Made by a program: the position numbers and the translations under genes. From the NCBI GenBank assembly GCA_963782445.1, contig CAWAJM010000001.1, positions 744,001 through 808,000 on the forward strand: DNA of 64,000 nt. The letters are read 5' to 3'. Origin of the DNA: ZC4RG20 sp963782445 (GTDB taxonomy: Bacteria > Pseudomonadota > Gammaproteobacteria > Steroidobacterales > Rariloculaceae). The notes under the pieces were generated by a model. It searched no databases, had not been told where the DNA came from, and saw only the letters and a list, made by a program, of their open reading frames with translations. Below are positions 17,229 to 25,095 of the stretch, piece after piece. How positions within the stretch are numbered: the stretch's first letter is position 1; each line of letters begins with the position of its first letter.

Positions 17229-18071
17229 CTACTGGCCGGCGAAGAGCTCCGCCAGCGCGTTGACGAGCGGCTTCATGTGGAAGTTCTCGGCCGGCATCAC
17301 GTCGGCCCGCAGCCCGTCTGCCTCGAGCTCCGCCGCGACGACGGGCCCGACCGCGGCGATGCGCGTTGCCGCGAGCCCCCGCCGCAGGGCGTCTTCGAGC
17401 CCGCGCTCGCGTGCGAGCTTGTGCAGTCTGTCGAGCTGGGCCTTGCTCGTGAACGCGATCGCATCGATCTCGCCGCTCGCGAGCCGGGCGATGAGCGCAG
17501 CGGCCTGCTCGTCGTCGGCGGCAGAGGCATAGGTGTAGGGCGCCACGGTGTCGGTCTCGGCGCGGCGCTGGCGGAGATAGTCGAGCAGGGCGCGATTCGG
17601 TTCTTCTCCATACAGCTGCACGCCGACGCGTTGCCCGTCTAGCTCGAGGCTGTCGAGTGTGGCGACGATGCCTTCGGTCGTCGGTGCCGCGGCCTCGATG
17701 TCCGCGTCGTGCCCGAGGTCGCGCAGGGCCCGCTTCGGCTTGGGACCGCGCGTGAGCTTGCGCGTCCCGCCGAGCGCGGCGACGAAACGGTCCCGCAGGC
17801 CCGCGCGCTCGGCGAAGGCGGCGAGGCGGGTCACGCCTTCGCCCGTGTAGAGGATCAGCAGATCGTGCGGTGCGGCCGCGAATCGCGCGAGCCAATCGAG
17901 CACGGGCGCTGCGGGCTCGGCGTCCCGAATCGAGACGAGCGGGCAGCGCAGCACGCGGGCGCCGCGACGCTCGAGCAGGGCCGCGAGGACGTCGAGCTGG
18001 CGGGCTTCGGGCACCGCGACGAGGCGGCCCGCGAGCGGCTCGGCGCGATTGTCCGCGCTCATCGGGTCCAC
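17229..18071 (-). CDS. hemD: Uroporphyrinogen-III synthase
   Basis: Closes and inverts ring D of hydroxymethylbilane, giving the precursor of heme and siroheme. The 280-residue chain has two Rossmann-like lobes. Recognisable elements are LAGRLVAVPEARQ at the start, HDLLILYTGEGVTRL, GTRKLTRGPKPKRAL, the hinge-region Tyr in VAPYTYAS and the DAIAFTSKAQLDRL segment. Sequence conservation in this family is low, but the order is typical. A GTG start at 18071 has AGGG just upstream; an ATG three codons later is possible. It is convergent with the sulfite reductase operon and lies 27 bases downstream of the LysM gene on the same strand. Confidence 0.85.
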   Translation of the reverse strand: MDPMSADNRAEPLAGRLVAVPEARQLDVLAALLERRGARVLRCPLVSIRDAEPAAPVLDWLARFAAAPHDLLILYTGEGVTRLAAFAERAGLRDRFVAALGGTRKLTRGPKPKRALRDLGHDADIEAAAPTTEGIVATLDSLELDGQRVGVQLYGEEPNRALLDYLRQRRAETDTVAPYTYASAADDEQAAALIARLASGEIDAIAFTSKAQLDRLHKLARERGLEDALRRGLAATRIAAVGPVVAAELEADGLRADVMPAENFHMKPLVNALAELFAGQ

Positions 18072-18098
18072 GTTGCCCTGTGCGGGGCGACGTGCCGC

Positions 18099-20501
18099 TC
18101 AGACGACGCCGTCACCGCCGGAATCGTGGCCGCCGCTTGGTTTGCCATCGCCGTTGTCGCTCCCGTCGCCCTCGTCCGTGATCGGCTTCAGGCGCGGAAA
18201 CTTCACGACGGCGCCCGGAGCGACATGGTCGAGATCGAGATCTGGATTGTACTGGCGCAGCAGCCAGACCGGCACGCTGTAGGTGTGGCGCGCAAGCACC
18301 CAGAGCGACTCTCCCCGGCGCACGACGTGATCCTCGATCGAGGTGATGCGGTAGCGCGAAAAGAAGTCTTCCTGCAGCTTCTGATGATAGGCCGTGCGGC
18401 GGCGCTCGAACTCGTCGGGCGAGACTTTCGAGAAGTCGAGCTTCAGCGACTGCCCGATCACGACGGCCCGATGGAAGGGCAAGCGATTGATATCGCGCAG
18501 GTGCTGCGTGCGGATTTCGAGCCAGTCGGCATAGTGGCCCAGGGTCTCGAGGGATTGAACCGTGATCGTGCCGTCGTCGGCGACCGAATAGTCGCTCGGG
18601 TCGGCCGCGAGCTCGGACTGATTGCTCGCGAGTGCATTGGAATCGGAATCGAGGGCCGTGTCGGTGTCGTCGCCGGCGGCCGCGGCCTGGTCGTCGGCAT
18701 CGCTCGGCGCGGTGGCGCCGGAGTCGTCGTCGGCGCCGGCGGCGGGCGCGGAGTCGCTCGGCTCGCTGCCGTCCCCGGCGCTCGCGCTGCCGTTGCCGCC
18801 GGGCGCGGCGATTGGCCCGGGCGCCGCGGCGGCCGCGGCCGATGCGAGGGTCGCCTCGGCTTGCGGCGCTGCGGACAGCGAGGCGACGGCCGGGATGGCG
18901 GCCGGCCCGCCGCTCGCGCTCGTATCGACGGCCGGCACGGCAGCCGGCCGACCGCCTCGATCGGCTACGTCGGCGACCCCTGCGGGGGCGGCGTCGGCCG
19001 ATTTCGGCAGCACCAGCGTCTGGCCGGCGACGATCATGTTTCGATCGCTGATGTTGTTGGCTTGCAGCAGATCGGGCAGGTCGAGGTCGAAGGCCTTCGC
19101 AATCCGATCGAGCGTGTCGCCGGGCCGGACGATGTATTGGCCGTCGGAGGAGTCTGCCGCCGCGAGCGTCTCGGGCGGCGTCTTGCTCGGCAGCGGCAGC
19201 GCGAGCACCTGGCCTGCGCGGATGAAGTCGCCGTCGCGTAGCCCATTGATGCGAATCAGCGAAGCGAGACTCACGCTATACGAGGCGGCGATGCCGGAGA
19301 GCGTCTCGCCTCGGCGCACACGGTGCTGCACGTCGGGCTGCTGCGCCGTATAACGCTGCGTGGCGGGGACGGCTGCGAGCAGGTTCCCCGGGTCGGAAAC
19401 CGCGGCCGCGGGCAGCCGCAGCGGAAAAGCGCGGGGCACGAACTTGTCGCCCTGCCAGACGGCTTCGGTCAGGGCCGGATTCAGCTTGCGCAGCGTGCCG
19501 AGCCCGACGCCGAGCGCGGCCGCGAGCGTTCGTGCCTTCATGTAGTCGGGCACCGGTGCAACGAGCGTCTCGAGCGGCGGGCTGCGGCGCACGGCACCGA
19601 AGTACTTGTCCGGATGCTCGTCGATGTCGACGGCCGCGAGGAAGGCCGCATAGAAGTTGCGCGAAGCAAAGCCGAAGGTCCGGCTGTCGTACTTCTGCAC
19701 GATTACCCCGATATCGGTCGTGCCGAGCTCGCTGACGGCGCGCCGCATGCCGGCCTGACCGTGATTGTAGGCCGTAATCGCGAGCGGCCAGGACTGCAGC
19801 ACGTCGTAATTGTCCCGCAACAGCCTGGCCGCTGCATTCGTGGACATGAAGGGATCGCGGCGCTCGTCCACGACGTGGTCGATGCGCATATAGCGAAGCC
19901 CGGTCGAGCGCGTGAACTGCCAGAGGCCCGCGGCGCCGACCTTCGAGTACGCATCCGGATCGAACGAGGATTCGACGTGCGGCAGCGCGGCGAGCTCGAG
20001 CGGCACGCCGTTCGCCTGCAGGATCTTCTCGATGTACTGCTTCCAGCGCCCGGAGCGCACGAGGCCGGCACGGAACCGGTCCGCTTGGCCGAGCTGAAAG
20101 CGAATCTGGTTGGCCGCATGCCTGAACTGGGCGCTCGTCGTGCCTTTGGGCCACAGTGCCAGCACACGCCGCTCCTCGGCGCTGAGGTCCGTGCGGGCGC
20201 CGCGGCCGAGCTTCAGCAGGATCTCGCGGAAATGCCGCACGTCGTGCTGGATCTCTCGCCGGCGCTCGCGGCGGCTCTCGTCGCGTGCGCGGACGATCTT
20301 GTAGACGATGTCGAGATGCTCGGCGTCGTGGATGAAGCCGCCGTGCGTGTCGACCTCCGTATAGACGCGGGTCCAGAAGTGGATGGCGGGCTCGAGCGAC
20401 GCGGGACGCGGAAAGGCCTGCTCGCCGCTCCACGCCGCGCGCGATGCGGCTGCCGCGACGAAAATCGTGAGGGCCAACCAAACGCGTCTGTTCTCGATCA
20501 C
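18099..20501 (-). CDS. mltD: Membrane-bound lytic transglycosylase D-like, with LysM repeats
   Basis: 800-residue periplasmic murein hydrolase. A signal peptide is followed by a soluble-lytic-transglycosylase domain with the catalytic Glu in ALPHVESSFDPDAYS, then GAAGLWQF and NYDVLQSWPLAITAYNHGQ. Four LysM-like repeats follow: two in tandem (HRVRRGETLSGIAA, YIVRPGDTLDRIAK), then an Ala/Pro/Ser/Asp-rich linker of roughly 140 residues, then a degenerate third and a final DHVVRRGESLWVLARH. MltD of E. coli is shorter (about 450 residues), so the linker and extra repeats are additions. I choose GTG 20501 because GGGAGG precedes it; a GTG at 20516 is also in frame. Confidence 0.9.
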   Translation of the reverse strand: MIENRRVWLALTIFVAAAASRAAWSGEQAFPRPASLEPAIHFWTRVYTEVDTHGGFIHDAEHLDIVYKIVRARDESRRERRREIQHDVRHFREILLKLGRGARTDLSAEERRVLALWPKGTTSAQFRHAANQIRFQLGQADRFRAGLVRSGRWKQYIEKILQANGVPLELAALPHVESSFDPDAYSKVGAAGLWQFTRSTGLRYMRIDHVVDERRDPFMSTNAAARLLRDNYDVLQSWPLAITAYNHGQAGMRRAVSELGTTDIGVIVQKYDSRTFGFASRNFYAAFLAAVDIDEHPDKYFGAVRRSPPLETLVAPVPDYMKARTLAAALGVGLGTLRKLNPALTEAVWQGDKFVPRAFPLRLPAAAVSDPGNLLAAVPATQRYTAQQPDVQHRVRRGETLSGIAASYSVSLASLIRINGLRDGDFIRAGQVLALPLPSKTPPETLAAADSSDGQYIVRPGDTLDRIAKAFDLDLPDLLQANNISDRNMIVAGQTLVLPKSADAAPAGVADVADRGGRPAAVPAVDTSASGGPAAIPAVASLSAAPQAEATLASAAAAAAPGPIAAPGGNGSASAGDGSEPSDSAPAAGADDDSGATAPSDADDQAAAAGDDTDTALDSDSNALASNQSELAADPSDYSVADDGTITVQSLETLGHYADWLEIRTQHLRDINRLPFHRAVVIGQSLKLDFSKVSPDEFERRRTAYHQKLQEDFFSRYRITSIEDHVVRRGESLWVLARHTYSVPVWLLRQYNPDLDLDHVAPGAVVKFPRLKPITDEGDGSDNGDGKPSGGHDSGGDGVV

Positions 20502-20640
20502 CCGAGCGCCTCCCACTGGGTTCCAGGCAACGCGCGGGATTATGTCCGATGACGAGGCATCGGTCCCAGACCTGGGTCACGGCCCGACCGAAAGGACGGA
20601 CGCAGCACCAGGGATCGAGTGACGCCCCCCGCGACGCTCC

Positions 20641-20719
20641 TTTTTTCTTTTAATGATAACAGTTTACAAGTATAGCAGCTCTTCCGGCACGGCACAGGTC
20701 CAGCCGGCGCAAGGCGCCG
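20641..20719 (-). promoter_or_regulatory. AT-rich island and hairpin upstream of mltD-like gene
   Basis: A sharply AT-rich stretch (20641-20676) in very GC-rich surroundings holds a minus-strand TATACT (20674-20669) that could be a -10. A perfect 6-bp hairpin (CGGCGC/GCGCCG, 20705-20719) lies just past the stop of the RMD1 gene but lacks a U-tract. No convincing -35 was found. Confidence 0.25.
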
Positions 20720-20730
20720 AATCGAGACTT

Positions 20731-21549
20731 CTAGCGGTTGAACATCTCGTAGACCGTCAGCAGTATCTCCACGACGATGAGGATCACGATATACCATTCC
20801 ACGCGCAGCGAGTGCTTGCTCGAGAGCAACTGCACGACGGTCTGCGCGGCTTGCGAGATCAAGTTGAGCTTGCGTTCGAGCGCCGCGTGCCGGGTCGTGA
20901 TCTCGAACTCGTCTTCGACCTTGACGTAGAGGGCCTCGAGCGCCGGATTGTCCCAGAGAATCTCCGGCTTGTCCGCAATCTCGGCGCGGCCGACCATGCG
21001 TTGCTCGACGAGCAGCATCGAGCCGATCATCTGCAGCAGGTCTTTGCTGTGCCGCGGCACGCGCCCGGAGCGCCCGAGCTGCGCGGCCAGGGGCTCGATG
21101 CGGTCGAACTCACCCGCGACGCGACGCTCGTAGAGCGAGAGCAGCACGCTCTTGCTCAGGATATCGGCCAGCACCTGCAAGCGCCCGACACTCGCCTCGG
21201 GCAGGAGCACGACACCGCTCACGAGGCTGCCGCGGTCACCCGCCTCGATGCGGACCTCGAGCTCCTCCGTCTCCGGTTCCGAATAGGCGTTCTGCACGAA
21301 CGACTCGAGGTGGCCGAGAAACGCGACCTCCTCGGCCGCATGGACGCCGAAGAACACCGCCACGCCGAAACGGTACAGCGTAACGGCGCCGCCGCCCTTG
21401 ACGCGCACCATGAGGGGGTTAGTCGTCAGTGCGTCGGCCGCCCGCCAGGCCCGAAGATCGAGGCGCTCGCCCAGCAGGATCGCGCGCGCCTTGAACGTCG
21501 TTTCGTGGATCGGGGCGATTTCCATCGGGCGCGCGGCCACCTCGGGCAT
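20731..21549 (-). CDS. RMD1/YagE family protein (DUF155)
   Basis: About 272 residues. The FKARAILLGERLDLRAW start, RFGVAVFFGVHAAEE strand, ERRVAGEFDRIEPLA segment, RPEILWDNPALEALYVKVEDEFE-like helix and a single C-terminal membrane helix (WYIVILIVVEILLTVYEMF) match the RMD1 family. Yeast and human relatives act in mitochondria (RMND1 in mitochondrial translation); the bacterial role is unknown. Topology suggests a tail-anchored inner-membrane protein with the bulk in the cytoplasm. The start is uncertain (ATG 21549 or 21525). It is divergent from the secreted-protein module that follows. Confidence 0.85.
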   Translation of the reverse strand: MPEVAARPMEIAPIHETTFKARAILLGERLDLRAWRAADALTTNPLMVRVKGGGAVTLYRFGVAVFFGVHAAEEVAFLGHLESFVQNAYSEPETEELEVRIEAGDRGSLVSGVVLLPEASVGRLQVLADILSKSVLLSLYERRVAGEFDRIEPLAAQLGRSGRVPRHSKDLLQMIGSMLLVEQRMVGRAEIADKPEILWDNPALEALYVKVEDEFEITTRHAALERKLNLISQAAQTVVQLLSSKHSLRVEWYIVILIVVEILLTVYEMFNR

Positions 21550-21669
21550 GAAACCGGGCGGAGTTTCCCATCTCCGGGCGCGGCCGGGCAAATCGCATCG
21601 GCGCCGGCGGTTGCCGGGTGGCAGGCGCGAAGGCAGAATCGAGGAGACGCAACGAGGGGGATCAGGGCG

Positions 21670-22590
21670 ATGCGTGAGCTCGTGCGCGCTGCTCGAGTGT
21701 CGGGCCTAGCGGGCCTAGGGGGAGCACCGCGAGGTGCCGTGGCCGCGGTCGCGTGGATGTGGTGCGTGCTGGCGGGCGCGGGAGCCGTGCTGCTCCCGGC
21801 GGCGGCCGCCCAGCCTGCGCCGTTGACCCGGTTTCCGCGCATGGCCGACGGCAAGCCGGACTTGAGCGGCGTTTGGCAGGTCCTCAACACGGCGAATTGG
21901 AGCCTCGAGCCGCACGCGGCCGCGGCCGGCGTCGTCGCGAGCCTCGGCGCCGAGGAGGCCGTCCCGCCCGGGGTCGGCGTCGTCGAAGGCGGGAAGATCC
22001 CGTATCTGCCCGCGGCGGCCAAGCAGCGCGCCGAGAATTTCGCGCACCGCGCGACGGCCGATCCCGAGCTCAAATGCTACCGGCCCGGCATTCCGCGCGC
22101 GACCTACATGCCGCAGCCGTTCCAGATCCTCCAGAGCGACTCGGACCTCATGATCGTCTACCAGTACGCCGGGGTCGCACGGACGATTTACATGGACAAG
22201 CACATCGACGCCCCCGTCGACAGCTGGATGGGATGGTCCAACGGCCACTGGGAAGGGGACACGCTCGTCGTCGAGGTGACGGGTCAGAACGGCATGACCT
22301 GGCTCGACCGAGCCGGCGATTTCGGCAGCGAGAACATGCGCGTCACCGAGCGTTACACGCCGCTCGGCCCGAATCATCTGCTCTACGAGGCCACGATCGA
22401 GGACCCGACCGTGTTCTCGCGGCCGTGGAAGATCCGCATGCCGCTGTACAGGCGCATCGAGCCGAACGCGCGGCTGCTCGAGTTCAAGTGCCCGGAATTC
22501 GCCGAAGAGCTGCTGTACGGCAAGCTTCGTAAACACCCGTTGAACGGCGGGAGCGACGACCATGCAGAACCTTCATCTACGCAGCCTTAG
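21670..22590 (+). CDS. Secreted 'GHWEGDTLVV' family protein (copy 2)
   Basis: 306 residues from ATG 21670 (GAGGGGGATC upstream); the long open frame before it only shadows the opposite RMD1 gene. A signal peptide or anchor (residues about 20-47) is followed by MADGKPDLSGVWQVL, a Cys-containing CYRPGIPRATYMPQPFQIL strand, SDLMIVYQYAG, the signature NGHWEGDTLVVEVTG and a strand pair ending TIEDPTVFSRPW. These match copies 1 and 3 block by block. Unknown function; no catalytic residues are obvious. It overlaps copy 3 by 29 bases, which argues for co-translation and perhaps a complex of the two. Confidence 0.75.
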   Translation: MRELVRAARVSGLAGLGGAPRGAVAAVAWMWCVLAGAGAVLLPAAAAQPAPLTRFPRMADGKPDLSGVWQVLNTANWSLEPHAAAAGVVASLGAEEAVPPGVGVVEGGKIPYLPAAAKQRAENFAHRATADPELKCYRPGIPRATYMPQPFQILQSDSDLMIVYQYAGVARTIYMDKHIDAPVDSWMGWSNGHWEGDTLVVEVTGQNGMTWLDRAGDFGSENMRVTERYTPLGPNHLLYEATIEDPTVFSRPWKIRMPLYRRIEPNARLLEFKCPEFAEELLYGKLRKHPLNGGSDDHAEPSSTQP

Positions 22591-23596
22591 TCTCGCGGCG
22601 GCCTTTGCCGCCGCAGCGTTCGCGTCCTGCGGTGCGCACGCGCAGTCGCAGCCAGGTGCACCCGGCGGGACGGACCGTACCTCCTTCGGTCAGCCCGACC
22701 TGCAGGGGTACTGGACGAACATGACGGTCGTGCCCATGGAGCGGCCCCGCGAGCTCGGCGACCAAGCCGTCTACACGAAAGAGCAGGAGGCCGCGTTCCT
22801 GAGCAAGCGGTTCGCGCCGCGCGCGACTCAAGCCGGCACGACGGCCGACGTCCACTATCAGCTCTCCGATTACGCGCTCGGCGCGAACGCGGACGACATC
22901 GTGCCCAATATGGCGACGTTGCTCGTCGTAGATCCGCCAAACGGCCGTATTCCGCCGCCGCTGCCGGCCGCGGCCGCGAAGGCGCGCGCACGCATCGCCT
23001 ATCAGAAGGCGCACGGCTTCGACAGCGCTCAGGACCGCTCGCTCTCGGAGCGCTGCATCATCTGGTCGCACGAGGTGCCCATCGTGCCCGTCGGCTACAA
23101 CAGCCACCTGCAGATTCTGCAGGCGCGCGGCTATGTCGTCATACAGCCCGAGATGATGCCGGATGCGCGCATCGTGCCGCTCGGCGACCGGCCGCCGCTG
23201 GCCGCTTCCGTGCGGCAGTGGCTCGGCGACTCGCGCGGCCACTGGGACGGCGATACGCTCGTTGTCGAGACGACGCATTTCACGGGCAAGACCCACGTCC
23301 AGGGCATGCAGCGCGGCCTGCTGCTCTCGCGCGACGCCCGCGTCGTCGAGCGCTTCACGCGCATCGATGCCAACACGATCCGTTATCGGTTCACGGTCGA
23401 GGATCCGAATACCTGGGCACGTCCGTGGACCGTCGAATATCCCATGAAGAAGGTCGACGGACCGCTGTTCGAATACGCGTGCCAGGAGGGGAACTACGGC
23501 CTGCCCAACACCTTGCGGGGCGCGCGGGCTGAGGAAAGAAAGGCCGCCGCGGCGGCGGCGAAGGCTCAATCAACCGACAAGGCCGACCATGAATAG
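22562..23596 (+). CDS. Secreted 'GHWEGDTLVV' family protein (copy 3)
   Basis: 344 residues with a clear signal peptide (Ala-rich core, likely cleavage after AHA in CGAHAQSQ). The mature domain starts SFGQPDLQGYWTNM and has an insertion relative to copies 1 and 2 (about residues 45-155). It continues with SERCIIWSHEVPI, NSHLQILQARGYVVIQPEMM, the variant signature RGHWDGDTLVVETTHF and ERFTRIDANTIRYRFTVEDP followed by WARPW. A charged low-complexity tail of Lys, Ala and Glu ends it. It overlaps the next DUF6152 gene by 8 bases. It is probably a periplasmic paralogue of copies 1 and 2; the biochemical role is unknown. Confidence 0.75.
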   Translation: MQNLHLRSLSLAAAFAAAAFASCGAHAQSQPGAPGGTDRTSFGQPDLQGYWTNMTVVPMERPRELGDQAVYTKEQEAAFLSKRFAPRATQAGTTADVHYQLSDYALGANADDIVPNMATLLVVDPPNGRIPPPLPAAAAKARARIAYQKAHGFDSAQDRSLSERCIIWSHEVPIVPVGYNSHLQILQARGYVVIQPEMMPDARIVPLGDRPPLAASVRQWLGDSRGHWDGDTLVVETTHFTGKTHVQGMQRGLLLSRDARVVERFTRIDANTIRYRFTVEDPNTWARPWTVEYPMKKVDGPLFEYACQEGNYGLPNTLRGARAEERKAAAAAAKAQSTDKADHE

Positions 23597-24014
23597 TCGA
23601 AGCTCCCATGGGCGCCTCGCGCGCCCGTCCGCAGCGGTGATCGTGATGCTTGCGCTGCTCGGCGCGAGCCTGGCCGCCGCCCATCATTCGTTCTCGGCCG
23701 AGTTCGACGTGAAGCGGCCGATCGAGCTCCGGGGCAAGGTCACGAAGGTCGAGCTCATCAACCCGCATTCGTGGATCCACATCAACGTCAAGAATGCGGA
23801 CGGCAAGACCGCCTCGTGGATGATCGAGGGCGGCAGCCCGAACGCGCTGTTCAAGAAAGGCGTGACGAAGAAGAGCATCCCGCTCGGCTCGGAGATCGTC
23901 GTCAAAGGCTATCAGGCCCGGGACGGATCGAACCGCGCCGTCGGGCGCGACATCGCCTTCGCGGACGGGCGGCCGTTGTTCTTCGCCAGCTCGAAGCCCG
24001 AAGGCGCTCGTTAG
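23589..24014 (+). CDS. DUF6152 family secreted protein (second copy)
   Basis: 141 residues. A signal peptide (VMLALLGASLAAA) ends just before HHSFSAEFD, the DUF6152 hallmark. It continues with RGKVTKVELINPHSWIHINV and a short beta domain closing with FADGRPLFF. It shares this layout with the protein at 2576-2977. It ends a three-gene unit with copies 2 and 3 of the 'GHWEGDT' family and overlaps copy 3 by 8 bases. A possible job as partner or chaperone of those proteins is inference from the repeated linkage only. Confidence 0.85.
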   Translation: MNSRSSHGRLARPSAAVIVMLALLGASLAAAHHSFSAEFDVKRPIELRGKVTKVELINPHSWIHINVKNADGKTASWMIEGGSPNALFKKGVTKKSIPLGSEIVVKGYQARDGSNRAVGRDIAFADGRPLFFASSKPEGAR

Positions 24015-24079
24015 CCTACGATCTGCGCGTACGCTCGCCCTGGCCCGCACGGCCCCGAAAGCGCCCCTTGCAGTGCGCG

Positions 24080-25018
24080 TCAAGTCGGCAGCGCGCGTGT
24101 CTCGCCGATACGCATGATCCAGACGTTTTCGGCCGGAATGCCTTGCGCCGCGGCGGCCTCGCGGAAGCGCAGCGGCAGCTCGAGCGGTTTCGATTCGCCC
24201 AGGTAGAGTGTGCCCCAGTGCAGGGGCACGACGGTTCGGGCGCCGAGCTCCGCGGCGATCTTGGCGCATTCGGGCGGCCGGCAATGAGAGCCTGCGGCGG
24301 GAAACCCGCCGATCGAGAGCAGGGCGAGATCGAAGCCCCGCCAGCGCTCGGCGGTTTCGGCGTACACGGGTCCGTAGTCGGAGTCGCCGCCGAAGTAGAC
24401 TTTGCGGCCGCTCGGGCCTTCGATGGCGAACGCCGCCCAGAGCGTCGCGTTGTGAGTGAAGGGGCCGCGCTGCGACCAATGGATGGCCGGCAGAGCCGTA
24501 ATCCGCGTGCCGGCAACGTCGGCGGCGGCGTGCCAGTCGAGCTCGACGACGCGGCCGTAGCCGAAGCGCTCGAAGTAACGACCGACGTTCGCAGGCACGA
24601 CGGCCGTGATGCGCTGCCGATCGGGCAGTCTTGCGACGGCCCCGAGCTCGAGGTGGTCGCGGTGGACGTGCGAGACGACGACGATGTCGATGGGCGGCAG
24701 GTCCTCGAGGCCGAGCGCCGGCGGCGCGATGCGGCGCGGTCCGAGACCGGGAATCGGGCTCGCGTAGTTCGACCACCATGGGTCGGCCAGGATCGTTCGG
24801 CCGTCGAGACGCAGCAGGACGGTCATGTGCCCGATCCACGTCAAGGACTCGCGGCCGTCGAACGCGGCCAACTGCGCCAGAGCTTGTGGCCGCGGCAGCA
24901 CGTGGCTGCGGTCTTGCCGCTGAAGGCCATGAACGATGAAACGGCCGATGAGCGTCGGCAGCCGCGTGACGAGGCTCGTCCGGCGCGGGCTGCCGGGCGG
25001 GTTTTCGAAGCGCGCCAT
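24080..25018 (-). CDS. MBL-fold metallohydrolase, NAPE-PLD/UlaG-like
   Basis: 312 residues from ATG 25018. The metal-binding motif HVHRDH lies in VVVSHVHRDHLELG. Before it is LTWIGHMTVLLRLDGRTILADPWWSNYASP, and after it GSDSDYG-like metal ligands (FGGDSDYGPVY) and a late His in VVPLHWGTL. The pattern fits the NAPE-phospholipase-D-like branch of the metallo-beta-lactamase superfamily. The substrate is unknown; a phosphodiester or lactone is plausible. No signal peptide is evident. Because of the frameshift in the preceding gene, that gene's frame reads straight into this one; the natural protein should start here. Confidence 0.82.
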   Translation of the reverse strand: MARFENPPGSPRRTSLVTRLPTLIGRFIVHGLQRQDRSHVLPRPQALAQLAAFDGRESLTWIGHMTVLLRLDGRTILADPWWSNYASPIPGLGPRRIAPPALGLEDLPPIDIVVVSHVHRDHLELGAVARLPDRQRITAVVPANVGRYFERFGYGRVVELDWHAAADVAGTRITALPAIHWSQRGPFTHNATLWAAFAIEGPSGRKVYFGGDSDYGPVYAETAERWRGFDLALLSIGGFPAAGSHCRPPECAKIAAELGARTVVPLHWGTLYLGESKPLELPLRFREAAAAQGIPAENVWIMRIGETRALPT

Positions 25019-25095
25019 CGCCCGCGGGCAAGCAAGATTCGCACCAGCAGGCGAGCGTCCCGCGGCCGCGGCGGCCCCCGGGCAGGCCTCGAAGC

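Noticed and set aside
20653..21669. Long open frame extending copy 2 of the secreted family upstream
   Set aside because: It runs antisense through the RMD1 gene; the true ATG with a ribosome site and signal-like start is at 21670.
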